Positions 43,153 through 52,191 are shown, counted from the stretch's first letter. The stretch: DNA of 64,000 bases from an uncultured Eubacteriales bacterium (GCA_934444365.1 CAKSCM010000006.1:1-64000), one strand, 5' to 3'. The notes: generated by a model from the sequence alone, not told the origin. Made by a program: numbers and translations.

Positions 43153-44643
43153 GTGAAAAATACGTACATAAAAAACCGAAGAAAGCCGAAACGCAATATA
43201 AAGCATAATATTAAGCTTGCCGCCGTGTGTCTTATCTCCCTTTTATTTGCCGTTGCGGCGGCGGTCTCGAAGGATATGTCGCGCGAGCTTTACAATTCGC
43301 TTGTAATTTGCGCCGCTACCCTTGTTCCGGCTCTTTTTCCGTTTATGGTCATATCAGAATTTATTGTAAATACCGGAGCCTTCGGTCTTCTTTCACACAT
43401 TGCCGCACCGCTGGGCCGATTGCTGTTTCGCGATGAAAATGCAGCGGCAATAATGCTTCTGTCGCTTATCGGCGGATATCCCGTCGGCCCAAAAATATGC
43501 GAAAAGCTTTATCAAAGCGGTAAAACGGAAATCGACAAAGCCGTAAACGCCGCTTGCTTTTGCGTTAATCCGAGCGCCCCGTTCGCAATCACGGCCGTCG
43601 GCATCGGGCTTTACGGCTCCTTTGAAATCGGAATTATATTATTCGCTTCAAACGCCCTCGCCTGCCTTTTTACCGGAATTATTTTCGCCCACACAGGCTC
43701 TCGCTCTAATAAATCGCCCGATTTTCGCATAAAAAAAGACCTTAGAAAACAAAGCGGCGGCCGGACGGAGGTTTTACGCTTCGAACGTTCGCCGATTTTT
43801 AAAAATCCTTCGCGCAATACCTATCCGGCCCGTTTTTTAAACGCCGAACCACCTCCTGGCATTTCTGCAAAGCAAAATGCCATTTTAAAGTTCGAAACAG
43901 ATCCCGATTCATCATATTCGGAGGTCTTCGCCGCTTCTTCCCGTTTTAACCCTCGCCAGACAAAACCGATAGAAAATGAAAAAACGCCGAGCAGCAAAAT
44001 CCGTTTTTTCTTTGAAACATCCGGAACCGAGACCGACCGAAAAAAGAAAACTACCCCGTCATTAACGGATGAAAAATCAAAAAACCGTCCGGATTCCGTA
44101 CCGCTTTACATTTCATTTATAAACGCCGTTTCCTCCTCGTCGGCGGCGACCGTTACAATGTGCGCCTTCGCCGCCTTTGTAAGCGGAGTATTCTCCCTTG
44201 CCGACGCTCTTCCGGTAAGTGACCGTATTTCAAGCATTATTCACGGCATTTTTGAGATATCCGCCGGCATTTTCGAAACGGCCAAAAACGGCGTCTCGCC
44301 GGCGATAGCCGCCGCTTTGATATCCTTCGGCGGTATCTGCGTTCATCTGCAATGCCTTTATGCCTCAAAAGAGCTAAAGCCGGGCCTTATAAAATTTATC
44401 ACCGCAAGGGCGACGCATGCCCTGCTTGGTGGGCTTTTCTGCTTTGCCCTTTGCAGAATCTTTAAAATCCCGGATCAATCAGCCGCCGTCGCGGCTGCAT
44501 ATGCCCCATTTGCGGTTTCGCCGAGCGTATCGGCAAGGCCGGTTGCGGGAATCGCCTCGCTTTGCAGCATGATACTGTTTTTGTGCGATCTTCAGCACCG
44601 TCAGAACCGTTTTTTAACGGGTACGAAAACACACGAAATTTGA
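43153..44643 (+). CDS. ylbJ: YlbJ-like sporulation integral membrane protein with a large hydrophilic insert
   Basis: The 496-residue protein has a nucleoside-recognition (Gate) type fold: LVICAATLVPALFPFMVISEFIVNTG, LLSLIGGYPVGPKICEKLY, NAACFCVNPSAPFAITAVG in the first half and FINAVSSSSAATVTMCAFAAFVSGVFS plus ALISFGGICVHLQCL in the second. YlbJ of B. subtilis is needed for spore cortex formation and sits in the forespore-facing membrane system. Family proteins are about 400 residues; here a charged, Ser/Lys/Arg-rich stretch of about 120 residues (about 190-315) separates the halves. The start is GTG at 43153 with GGAG 9 nt upstream. It is divergent from glgP. Confidence 0.75.
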   Translation: MKNTYIKNRRKPKRNIKHNIKLAAVCLISLLFAVAAAVSKDMSRELYNSLVICAATLVPALFPFMVISEFIVNTGAFGLLSHIAAPLGRLLFRDENAAAIMLLSLIGGYPVGPKICEKLYQSGKTEIDKAVNAACFCVNPSAPFAITAVGIGLYGSFEIGIILFASNALACLFTGIIFAHTGSRSNKSPDFRIKKDLRKQSGGRTEVLRFERSPIFKNPSRNTYPARFLNAEPPPGISAKQNAILKFETDPDSSYSEVFAASSRFNPRQTKPIENEKTPSSKIRFFFETSGTETDRKKKTTPSLTDEKSKNRPDSVPLYISFINAVSSSSAATVTMCAFAAFVSGVFSLADALPVSDRISSIIHGIFEISAGIFETAKNGVSPAIAAALISFGGICVHLQCLYASKELKPGLIKFITARATHALLGGLFCFALCRIFKIPDQSAAVAAAYAPFAVSPSVSARPVAGIASLCSMILFLCDLQHRQNRFLTGTKTHEI

Positions 44644-44663
44644 ATTATCTTCCGAAAAAACAG

Positions 44664-44700
44664 TTGACATATGTTGCATGTATGTGTATAATATACATGC
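44664..44700 (+). promoter_or_regulatory. Consensus promoter with an overlapping palindrome
   Basis: TTGACA (44664-44669) and TATAAT (44687-44692) are both perfect consensus with 17-bp spacing. GCATGTAT (44676-44683) and ATACATGC (44693-44700) form a perfect 8-bp inverted repeat straddling the -10 box, which suggests tight repression of a strong promoter. It drives the small dockerin protein. Confidence 0.8.
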
Positions 44701-44726
44701 AATATAAAGTTTTGGGAGGATTTATT

Positions 44727-45140
44727 ATGAAAAAGACCAATCGCTTTGTTTTATGTTTTACGGCTCTTTTTGTTCTGCTTTCATTAACGATCACCTTCCC
44801 TGTAAGTGCAAAAATAAACAAATTCCCTGTGGAGTATAAAGATTTCAAAAACCCCGAAACAGAATCTTATTATCCCGGCGATGTAAACTATGATAACAGA
44901 ATCTCCGCTATAGACGCCCTTATAATACTTCAAAGCGCCGTCGGAAAATACGACCTTAGTGATTTTGACTTTGTGGCTACCGATGGAAACGGCGAACCGA
45001 TGTTCCGCGGAGGAGACGACACGCTTAAACGGGCCGATTGCAACGGAAACGGAAGAATTGACGTTGATGACGCTTTACTGACCTTACAAGTAGTGTGTCA
45101 TTACGGCATGCATGACCATTTCCCCGGGGAACAGAAATGA
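44727..45140 (+). CDS. Small secreted dockerin-only protein
   Basis: The 137-residue product has a signal peptide (MKKTNRFVLCFTALFVLLSLTITFPVSA, cleavage near 28), a linker, and then a type I dockerin made of two Ca-loop repeats: PGDVNYDNRISAIDALIILQSAVGKYDL and ADCNGNGRIDVDDALLTLQVV. Between them lies an 18-residue insert (FVATDGNGEPMFRGGDDT). No enzyme or binding module is attached, so it may cap, decorate or compete for cohesins, or act as an adaptor. GGGAGG lies 7 nt before ATG 44727. It has its own promoter and terminator. Its repeats are clearly related to the dockerins of the two beta-helix proteins. Confidence 0.85.
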   Translation: MKKTNRFVLCFTALFVLLSLTITFPVSAKINKFPVEYKDFKNPETESYYPGDVNYDNRISAIDALIILQSAVGKYDLSDFDFVATDGNGEPMFRGGDDTLKRADCNGNGRIDVDDALLTLQVVCHYGMHDHFPGEQK

Positions 45141-45202
45141 CCGGAATCTCAGTTTTTCTGTTATAACATATCGGTAATTATAAAACTTTATCTTAGTTCC
45201 GG

Positions 45203-45225
45203 CGCCGCGTATTCGCGGCGTTTTT
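45203..45225 (+). terminator. Rho-independent terminator of the dockerin gene
   Basis: CGCCGCG and CGCGGCG pair around a TATT loop and are followed by T5. Confidence 0.85.
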
Positions 45226-45321
45226 CTTATATTACAGTTATTAAGCCCCTCGTCGGCGGAGGAAAACTCTGCAATAAATAAAAACGGACGAATTTATTTT
45301 AAAAAAACTCATTTTTCACCC

Positions 45322-45350
45322 TTGCTAACGGGAGATTTATATAGTATAAT
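45322..45350 (+). promoter_or_regulatory. Promoter of the SRP RNA gene
   Basis: TTGCTA and TATAAT are separated by 17 bp, ending 10 bp before the paired 5' end of the SRP RNA. Confidence 0.75.
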
Positions 45351-45359
45351 AGCTTTTAC

Positions 45360-45514
45360 AGAGCGACAGATATGTTTCGGCGTGCGTACGCGTGAGCCCT
45401 GGGCGACAGGGGTCCGTGAACCATGTCAGGCGGGGAACCGAGCAGCATTAAGCGGTTTCCCTGTGCGACGCAGTAAGTTTGCGCGTGCGTGCGCCAAAAT
45501 GTATGTGTCGCCCT
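45360..45514 (+). ncRNA. ffs: Signal recognition particle RNA (small bacterial type)
   Basis: The domain IV apical region is diagnostic: GAACCATGTCAGGCGGGGAA followed by CCGAGCAGCATTAAGCGG, which forms the asymmetric and symmetric loops bound by Ffh. The 5' and 3' ends pair over a long helix (AGAGCGACA with TGTCGCCCT and CGGCGTGCGTACGCG with CGCGTGCGTGCGCC). The length of about 155 nt leaves no room for the Alu domain found in Bacillus. A T-run at 45518-45524 ends transcription. The position before dnaX is the usual one in Firmicutes. Confidence 0.9.
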
Positions 45515-45549
45515 GTATTTTTTTATGAAAGGCAAAGGGCTTAAAGCTG

Positions 45550-47697
45550 ATGTATCAGGTCTTGTACAGAAAATACCGTCCGAATAAATTTTCCGACGTA
45601 TACGGTCAGCCTCATATTGTTTCTACCCTGCTCGGCGAAATACGCTCCGGCAGAATTGCCCACGCCTATCTTTTTACCGGGACCAGAGGCACCGGTAAAA
45701 CCACCTGTGCAAAGATCCTCGCCAAAGCCGTAAACTGCCTGAATCCGCAAAACGGCGACCCGTGCGGCGAATGCGAAATATGCAAAAGCTTCGATTCCGG
45801 CGATCTTCTGGATGTAGTCGAGGTCGACGCCGCCTCCAATAACGGCGTTGATTATATAAGGGATTTGCGCGAGACGGCCAACTTCACCCCGGCAAAGGCG
45901 AAGTACAGGGTCTATATAATCGACGAGGTGCATATGCTTTCGGATTCGGCCTTTAACGCCCTGCTTAAGACCCTTGAAGAGCCGCCCGAATATATGATAT
46001 TTATTCTTGCGACAACCGAGGTTCACAAGGTACCGGCCACCGTTTTGTCACGTTGCCAGCGGTTCGATTTTCACCGGATTCCGGTTTCGGCCATCGCCTC
46101 GCGGATTAAATACGTTGCAAAAAACGAGAATATCGATATCGACGACGATGCCGTAAATATAATCGCCCGGTTTGCCGACGGAGCACTAAGAGACGCACTG
46201 TCGCTGCTCGACCGCTGTATCAGCGCCGGCGGAAAAATCACCGCCGAAAGCGCTTCTGCCGCCATGGGCACTACGGGAAGGGATCATTTGTTTGAGATTT
46301 CTTCTCTTATAAACTCGCATGACTCAGCCGGCGTTCTTTCGTGCGTTGATCGGCTTTATAATAATTCAAAGGATATGACCCGGCTTTGCGTTGAGCTTAC
46401 AGGCCACTACCGCGATATGATGCTTGCCAAAATGCTCAAAAAGCCCGGCGACCTTATAAACTGCACACCCAACGAGCTGACAAAGCTTTTAAACGCTGCC
46501 GAGCATACCGATATTTCGGATATTTTACGGGCGACCGAGCTTTTGCAAACGGCTCAGCAGAATATAAAATCCGGCTCGGCCGCGAGAATCGAGCTTGAAA
46601 TAGCCCTTTTAAAACTGGCCGATAAGCAGATAGACGCCTCATTCTCGCTCGAAAAACGAATAGAGGCGCTCGAAAAACAAATATCCGAGCTAAGCCGGGG
46701 AAAAATCCCCTCCGGAGGTGCTTACATCGGCGATACGGCCGGCAAAAACGATCCGAAAGGACATTTTTCTTCACCTTCGGCCGCGAATTCCGGAGCATCC
46801 GGAAATGCCGGTTTTTATAACAACAACACATCATCAGGCGACCAACCGGCGGCTTACGGCAGCACCGGCGCTCAAAATCCGCAAATCCCGTCTAATCCCG
46901 GCGAACAAGCAAGCACAGGCGAAATTTCGGCCGGCGCGCAGCCCTCTCGCCCGGCGCTTTCCGGAGACGATGCCGAGGTTTTAAAATGGCCGGAGATTTT
47001 AAGTGCTTTAAAACCGGTGAATCCCCTTTTGGCCGCTGCCCTCAAGGGCTCACGGGCGGTAATCAGGAAGGACATATTGCTGATAGACAGCGAAAATCCT
47101 ATGTTCCGTGACATTTTGCGAAGCAACACGGCCGCACGCGACGGACTTAAAAAGGCTGCCGCGACGGTGCTCGGCTCGCTTTATCGGATAGGCCCTTATT
47201 CGCCGCCGGATGTTACCGCCGCGAATAACGCGGTGAAAAAAGCGAAGGAAAACACCCCGAAGACTGACGAAGTAAAAACCTTAAAAGACGACGGGACGTC
47301 AAACGGCACTCCTCAAAACGAAACATCAGCTGAAAAAAAATCCGATTCGCAACCGACCGATAATGATAATAATTTCTCCGATAATTCCAGAGATGAGAAA
47401 TCGGCCGATTTATTAGCGGAGACCGCCGTCGCGGATCAAGAAAAAAGCAGCACCGGCGGCAGCAACATTACCGATAACATCGACAGCAACAGTAATAGTA
47501 ACACCGATACTGACACCGACGGCCGCACCGAGCCGGTAAACGAAAATGGCAAAACCGCCGGCGTCGCCGACTCAAAAGCCGCCGTAAAAGCCATTTCGGA
47601 AGATAAGGACGCCAACAAAACAAACGGCAAAGGCAGTATTTTAAGTTCGTTTATCGAAGACGCCAAAGCAAGCGGCGTTCAGGTAGATATAAAATAA
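45550..47697 (+). CDS. dnaX: DNA polymerase III subunit gamma/tau
   Basis: DnaX is the ATPase of the clamp loader that places the beta clamp and ties the replisome together. Residues 1-370 carry Walker A (FTGTRGTGKTTCAKI), the zinc-binding cysteines (CLNPQNGDPCGECEIC), Walker B (VYIIDEVHML) and the SRC-type arginine finger region (TTEVHKVPATVLSRCQRF). Residues 370-460 and 555-715 are low-complexity, rich in Ser, Gly, Asn and Asp, around a small folded tau-like domain (WPEILSALKPVNPLLAAALKGS). At 715 residues it is longer than most. It heads the classic dnaX-ybaB-recR operon and follows the SRP RNA. Confidence 0.95.
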   Translation: MYQVLYRKYRPNKFSDVYGQPHIVSTLLGEIRSGRIAHAYLFTGTRGTGKTTCAKILAKAVNCLNPQNGDPCGECEICKSFDSGDLLDVVEVDAASNNGVDYIRDLRETANFTPAKAKYRVYIIDEVHMLSDSAFNALLKTLEEPPEYMIFILATTEVHKVPATVLSRCQRFDFHRIPVSAIASRIKYVAKNENIDIDDDAVNIIARFADGALRDALSLLDRCISAGGKITAESASAAMGTTGRDHLFEISSLINSHDSAGVLSCVDRLYNNSKDMTRLCVELTGHYRDMMLAKMLKKPGDLINCTPNELTKLLNAAEHTDISDILRATELLQTAQQNIKSGSAARIELEIALLKLADKQIDASFSLEKRIEALEKQISELSRGKIPSGGAYIGDTAGKNDPKGHFSSPSAANSGASGNAGFYNNNTSSGDQPAAYGSTGAQNPQIPSNPGEQASTGEISAGAQPSRPALSGDDAEVLKWPEILSALKPVNPLLAAALKGSRAVIRKDILLIDSENPMFRDILRSNTAARDGLKKAAATVLGSLYRIGPYSPPDVTAANNAVKKAKENTPKTDEVKTLKDDGTSNGTPQNETSAEKKSDSQPTDNDNNFSDNSRDEKSADLLAETAVADQEKSSTGGSNITDNIDSNSNSNTDTDTDGRTEPVNENGKTAGVADSKAAVKAISEDKDANKTNGKGSILSSFIEDAKASGVQVDIK

Positions 47698-47783
47698 AAA
47701 TAAAGCCAAATATAAACCACATTAAAAATTAAAAAATCTATGTGCGGTTTTCAGATTCCGCACATATCGGAGGTATGTTAAAA

Positions 47784-48143
47784 ATGAAAGCAAGAATACC
47801 GCACTCAGCCGGCAACAGCATGAATGATATGCTCAAAAAGGCCCAGCAGATGCAATCCGACGCCGAAACAAAGCAGGCCGAGCTTGAAGAACGCGAATAC
47901 ACGGCCCAAAGCTCCGGCGGAATGATTGAAGTCACCGTCACCGGCAAGCATCAGATAAGAAAGCTCACAATAAAGCCGGAGGCTGTTGATCCGGACGATA
48001 TAGAAATGCTTGAGGATCTTATAACCGCCGCCGTAAACAAGGCAATGGACACCGCCGACCGCACGGCCGCCGAAGAGATGGAGAAAATAACCGGAGGACT
48101 TGATCTTTCGGGCTTCCCCGGCATGGGCGGAATGCTCGGCTGA
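47784..48143 (+). CDS. ybaB: YbaB/EbfC family nucleoid-associated protein
   Basis: The 119-residue protein has the YbaB layout: an N-terminal coiled coil (MNDMLKKAQQMQSDAETKQAELEERE), a central beta-sheet (GGMIEVTVTGKHQIRKLTIKPEAVDPDDIEMLEDLI) and a C-terminal helix ending in a Gly/Met-rich tail. YbaB dimers bind DNA with little sequence preference and travel with RecR. ATG at 47784 is chosen over one 3 codons earlier because GGAGG is 10 nt away from it but only 1 nt from the earlier codon. Confidence 0.93.
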   Translation: MKARIPHSAGNSMNDMLKKAQQMQSDAETKQAELEEREYTAQSSGGMIEVTVTGKHQIRKLTIKPEAVDPDDIEMLEDLITAAVNKAMDTADRTAAEEMEKITGGLDLSGFPGMGGMLG

Positions 48144-48305
48144 TAGTTTTTTGTAACTCGCAAAAAATTCCACCGCGTTTTAAAAAATGCCTTAAAGCAT
48201 TAAAATCGCAAATAAAAGACAAAGCATCAAAACGGAATTTCCCGGGCATGAGACTCAATTTTGTCAGCCCGGCAATCCATAAATTCAAGGAACGGTCAAA
48301 AATTA

Positions 48306-48902
48306 ATGGCTTATGATATAGCGGCGCTCTCGCGCCTTTCGCAACATTTCGAAAAGCTTCCCGGTATAGGGCGTAAAACGGCACAGCGTCTCGCTTTTTT
48401 CGTGCTGTCCATGCCGGAGGAGCAGGTGCGCGACTTTGCCGACGCAATGATCGGCGCAAAAAAAGAAATACATTTATGCAGCGTTTGCCAGAATATTACC
48501 GACAGCGACGTATGCTCCATTTGCTCATCAAACGCCAGAGACCGTTCGCTGATATGCGTGGTCGAGGAGCCGAAGGACGTTATAGCCTTTGAAAGAACCC
48601 GACGTTACAACGGACTTTATCACGTGCTTCACGGGGCGATATCGCCGATGGACGGAATAACTCCCGACAAGCTCAGGATAAAGGAGCTGCTTTCCCGTAT
48701 AGACGACGATACAAAAGAGATAATAATGGCGACCAACCCCTCTCTCGAGGGCGAAGCAACGGCTCTTTATCTCTCCCGTCTTATAAAACCGTTTGGGGTA
48801 AAGGTCAGCCGTCTGGCCTACGGAATACCGGTGGGAAGCACCCTCGAATACGCCGACGACGACACCTTGTCGAGGGCCCTTAACGGCCGAAACGAGCTGT
48901 AA
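48306..48902 (+). CDS. recR: Recombination mediator protein RecR
   Basis: RecR with RecF/RecO loads RecA on gapped DNA. The 198-residue protein has the N-terminal helix-hairpin-helix (LSQHFEKLPGIGRKTAQRLAFF), the zinc finger CSVCQNITDSDVCSIC, and the Toprim domain (ICVVEEPKDVIAFERT, YHVLHGAISPMDGI, EIIMATNPSLEGEATALYL). It ends with the C-terminal VSRLAYGIPVGSTLEYADD Walker-like segment. ATG at 48306 is used; the frame upstream of it has no homology. It is third in the dnaX operon. Confidence 0.95.
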   Translation: MAYDIAALSRLSQHFEKLPGIGRKTAQRLAFFVLSMPEEQVRDFADAMIGAKKEIHLCSVCQNITDSDVCSICSSNARDRSLICVVEEPKDVIAFERTRRYNGLYHVLHGAISPMDGITPDKLRIKELLSRIDDDTKEIIMATNPSLEGEATALYLSRLIKPFGVKVSRLAYGIPVGSTLEYADDDTLSRALNGRNEL

Positions 48903-48959
48903 TCGGACCTGACGGCTGTAATTCTATTTATCAGTATTAAAAAACAGGAGGTGGCTTTA

Positions 48960-49427
48960 ATGCCGCAAAAGAATGACACCAGAACAATAGCCACCAACAA
49001 AAAGGCTTTTCACGATTATTTTATTGAGGAATCCTTCGAAGCCGGCATTGAGCTGTGCGGAACCGAAGTAAAATCCCTACGCGCCGGCGCGGTTAATCTT
49101 AAGGATTCCTGGTGCTCGATAGACTCTGGCGAGCTATTTTTAAACGGTATGCATATAAGCCCGTATGAGCACGGAAACATCTTCAACCGCGACGCTTACA
49201 GGGTAAGGCGGCTGCTCATGCACAAGCGTGAAATAATGCGGCTTTTCGGCATTACAAAGCAGCAGGGACTGACCCTTATTCCGTTATCGCTATATTTTAA
49301 AGGCTCGCTTGTAAAGGTGCAGGTAGGTCTTTGCAAGGGCAAAAAGCTTTACGACAAGCGCGAGACCGCCGCTAAAAAGGACGCCGCGCGCACAATCGAC
49401 CGCGAAATGAAACAAAGAAACGCATAA
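48960..49427 (+). CDS. smpB: SsrA-binding protein SmpB
   Basis: SmpB binds tmRNA and delivers it to stalled ribosomes. The 155-residue protein has the full family pattern: NKKAFHDYFIEESFEAGIELCGTEVKSLRAGAVNLKDSW, then HISPYEHGN, HKREIMRLFG, GLTLIPLSLYFKG and the basic tail LCKGKKLYDKRETAAKKDAAR. AGGAGGTGG lies 5 nt before ATG 48960. The tmRNA gene often follows smpB but is not found here. Confidence 0.95.
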   Translation: MPQKNDTRTIATNKKAFHDYFIEESFEAGIELCGTEVKSLRAGAVNLKDSWCSIDSGELFLNGMHISPYEHGNIFNRDAYRVRRLLMHKREIMRLFGITKQQGLTLIPLSLYFKGSLVKVQVGLCKGKKLYDKRETAAKKDAARTIDREMKQRNA

Positions 49428-49563
49428 AAATAATTCTTTGCTTTTGTCGTTTTGGCAACCGACGGCAAAGCCCGCGGCTACGTCCCCCCTCAAAACCGAG
49501 CCATGCACAAAACAACCTTTATCGACAGACCATCTCATACATTTTGCTGCGGAGGAAGATTAT

Positions 49564-50379
49564 ATGAAAATCCTGCAAAAAGAACTCAGCCACGGCGGAA
49601 GGCTTGATATTTACGCGCTCGAGCATCCGTCCGAGACCATGAACACCGCGCCGCATCCGTGCGTTATTGTCTGTCCCGGCGGCGCTTATGCCTTTGTATC
49701 AAACCGCGAGGGTGAACCGGCAGCCAAAAAATTCTTAGCCGAAGATATCACGGCGTGCGTTCTTTGGTATTCGGTAGCGCCTGACGCCCGTTTCCCCGTC
49801 CAGCTAAAACAGCTGTTTGAGGCTATCTCATATTTAAGAGATCATGCCGAGGAGCTAAAAATAGACAAAAACAGAATTGTCGTGTGCGGATTCAGCGCCG
49901 GCGGACATCTCGCCGCATCGGCATGCACCCTCTGGAATAAGCCGGAAGTGTTAAAGCTCCTCCCCGGATTCGAGCCGAAAAATATCCGTCCCGACGGAGG
50001 AATACTCTGCTATCCCGTCATATCGTCGGTAAATCATCCGCATGTTCCGTCCTTCGAGTATCTTTTGGGCGATGATTATAATACCAAAAAAGAGCTTGTA
50101 TCCCTTGAAAATGCCGTCGATAAGGACACTCCGCCTGCATTTATATGGCACACGGCGGATGACAGCGTAGTTCCGGTCATGAATTCGATTTTATATGCGC
50201 AAAAGCTGGCCGAGTTTAATACTCCGTTTGAGCTTCACATATATCCCAGCGGACCGCATGGGCTTTCCTGCTGTGATGAAACCTCCGCAAATAAAGAGGT
50301 TTATCCGCATTGTATATCGCCCGACTGTGCGGCTTGGGTACCGGCGGCAATAAAATTCGTAAAAAATATAATCAAATAG
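49564..50379 (+). CDS. Alpha/beta hydrolase (BD-FAE/acetyl-esterase-like)
   Basis: This 271-residue cytoplasmic esterase-type hydrolase has the oxyanion loop VIVCPGGAYAFVS, the nucleophile Ser in VVCGFSAGGHLAAS, an Asp in WHTADDSVVPVMNS and the catalytic His in YPSGPHGLS. The pattern matches acetylxylan/carbohydrate esterases and kynurenine formamidase-like enzymes that deacetylate imported oligosaccharides; the substrate is inferred only from family. GGAGGAAG lies 5 nt before ATG 49564. It may share a transcript with smpB upstream (136-bp gap). Confidence 0.85.
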   Translation: MKILQKELSHGGRLDIYALEHPSETMNTAPHPCVIVCPGGAYAFVSNREGEPAAKKFLAEDITACVLWYSVAPDARFPVQLKQLFEAISYLRDHAEELKIDKNRIVVCGFSAGGHLAASACTLWNKPEVLKLLPGFEPKNIRPDGGILCYPVISSVNHPHVPSFEYLLGDDYNTKKELVSLENAVDKDTPPAFIWHTADDSVVPVMNSILYAQKLAEFNTPFELHIYPSGPHGLSCCDETSANKEVYPHCISPDCAAWVPAAIKFVKNIIK

Positions 50380-50445
50380 GTAAACAGGCAGACCAATAAT
50401 AAAAGCTGTAGTTACTCTTTGTAATTACGGACAAAACGGCAAAAT

Positions 50446-50490
50446 AAAAAGGCAAAGGATTTAAGATTCACTCTTACTCCTTGCCTTTTA
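50446..50490. terminator. Probable bidirectional terminator
   Basis: AAAAAGGCAAAGGA pairs with TCCTTGCCTTTTA, with an A-run before and T-rich DNA after, between the esterase gene and the convergent znu operon. Confidence 0.6.
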
Positions 50491-50633
50491 ATTTTATATA
50501 ATTCCGATTCTATAAGGCAACCGCCCAAGGTCGTCGGTTCGGCCGTTATACGCTCTTTTTTATTCTGAGGATATAAAACACCGCCGTAAAGAGGCTTCAC
50601 CGCTTGCCGTCATCACCGGATGCGGCGGAATCC

Positions 50634-51473
50634 TCAGTCGTCCGACCTTTTGCCGATTGCTCCTTTAATTGCCGACACGCCGCAAAAAACGCCGAAGGCC
50701 GCTATGTTCACGATTACAACGCTCGCTCCGGCCGGCGTCGAACAAAAATACGAAAGGGTAAGTCCCAAAAAGAAGCATACCACCGACAGTATGGCCGACG
50801 AAATTGTGACCGAACGGAAGGTTTTGAATACCCTCATGGATGAAAGCGGCGGAAAGATCAAAAGGCTTGATATAAGCAGCGCTCCGAGCAGCCGCATACC
50901 GAGCACTATTGTAATCGCCGTAAGCACCGCGATGACCGAGTTGTAAAATCCGGCCCGCACGCCGGTGGCTCTTGAAAAATCCTCGTCAAAGGTCACGGCG
51001 AAAATGCGATTATAGAACAAAATAAACAATAATATCACGACCGCCGTTAAAATCACCGTCAGCAAAACGTCTTCGCCCGATACCGCCAGAATACTGCCGA
51101 ACATATAGTTCATTATGTCTATGTTCATTCCTTTAGAAAGGGAAACCGCCATAATTCCGACGCTGAGCGCCCCGGTGGAAATTAGCGCGATGGCAGCGTC
51201 GCCCTTTATTTTTGCATTACTGCCTATTCTAAGCAGGGCAAAAGCGCATATTATAACCACCGGAATCGCAACGCCGAGCGGATACATCCCAAAAGCGGTA
51301 GCAACGGCAAGAGAGCCGAAGCCGACATGAGAAAGCCCGTCGCCTATCATAGAATATTTTTTAAGCACCAGACTTACCCCGAGAAGGGCCGAGCACAGCG
51401 CGATAAGTCCACCCGCCAGAAAAGCCCTCGCCATAAACGGATACGAAAACATTTTAATTATTTCACCCATCAT
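50634..51473 (-). CDS. znuB: Zinc ABC transporter permease (ZnuB-like)
   Basis: This 279-residue permease of the ABC-3 family has about eight membrane helices. Landmarks are LVLKKYSMIGDGLSHVGFGSLAVA, IKGDAAIALISTGALSVGIM and MRLLGALLISSLLIFPPLSSMRV. Such permeases move Zn or Mn. The start codon overlaps the znuC stop by 4 bp. Last in the zur-znuA-znuC-znuB operon, whose Zur box points to zinc. Confidence 0.92.
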   Translation of the reverse strand: MMGEIIKMFSYPFMARAFLAGGLIALCSALLGVSLVLKKYSMIGDGLSHVGFGSLAVATAFGMYPLGVAIPVVIICAFALLRIGSNAKIKGDAAIALISTGALSVGIMAVSLSKGMNIDIMNYMFGSILAVSGEDVLLTVILTAVVILLFILFYNRIFAVTFDEDFSRATGVRAGFYNSVIAVLTAITIVLGMRLLGALLISSLLIFPPLSSMRVFKTFRSVTISSAILSVVCFFLGLTLSYFCSTPAGASVVIVNIAAFGVFCGVSAIKGAIGKRSDD

Positions 51474-52189
51474 AAGCGCTTTCCTCCCGTTTTTTCGCCC
51501 GAAAGCTTGTCAAGCAGTCCGCTTTTTAAATATTCGTCGGTCGTCCCGAAAAAGTATTTGTCGTCGGATAAATGCAATATATGACTCGCAAGCGTCACAG
51601 CCGCACTCAGATCGTGCGACACCATTATTACCGTCATTCCCTGTTTATTTATCCGCTTTACAGTATCGTACATTTCGGCCGTTGCCACAGGATCAAGTCC
51701 CGCTACCGGCTCATCGAGAATTATAAGCTCGTCGGCCGCACAAACGGCCCGGCAAAGCAGCACACGTTGCTGCTGACCGCCCGAAAGCTCACGAAACGAG
51801 CGATTTTTCATACCGTATATACCGAGGCTTTTCATAATGCTTTCGGCTCTTTTTTTGTCCGATTTTAGATAATAAAAGGGTCTAAACCCCCTGTCGTTTA
51901 AGCAGCCGGACAAAACGATCTCAAAAACCGACGCCGGAAAATCACGCTTAGAATCGTGCTGCTGCGGAAGATATCCTATTCTGCCGTTTTTTCCGAGGGT
52001 GCATTCGATCGTTCCGCCGGATACCTTTTTAAGCCCGAGCAACGCCTTTACAAGGGTGCTTTTCCCCGATCCGTTTGAGCCGACTATGCAAAGAAAATCC
52101 CCGTTCGCCACCGAAAAGCTGAGATTTTCAACAACCGGAATCCGGTCGTATTCAAGCCTTAAATTTTTACATTTTATCTGCATGGACAA
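51470..52189 (-). CDS. znuC: Zinc ABC transporter ATP-binding protein (ZnuC-like)
   Basis: The 239-residue ATPase has Walker A VGSNGSGKSTLVKALL, the Q-loop LPQQHD, ABC signature LSGGQQQR, Walker B LIILDEPVAGLDP and the switch His (MVSHDLS). Closely related ATPases serve zinc and manganese importers. It begins 2 bp after znuA and is coupled to znuB. Confidence 0.93.
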   Translation of the reverse strand: MSMQIKCKNLRLEYDRIPVVENLSFSVANGDFLCIVGSNGSGKSTLVKALLGLKKVSGGTIECTLGKNGRIGYLPQQHDSKRDFPASVFEIVLSGCLNDRGFRPFYYLKSDKKRAESIMKSLGIYGMKNRSFRELSGGQQQRVLLCRAVCAADELIILDEPVAGLDPVATAEMYDTVKRINKQGMTVIMVSHDLSAAVTLASHILHLSDDKYFFGTTDEYLKSGLLDKLSGEKTGGKRL

Positions 52190-52191
52190 AA

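Noticed and set aside
45322..45528. 68-residue open frame over the SRP RNA
   Set aside because: The region is a structured RNA gene with a promoter and T-run; the ORF has no RBS or homology.
49428..49563. tmRNA gene after smpB
   Set aside because: No tRNA-like ends or ANDENYALAA-type tag reading frame are visible.
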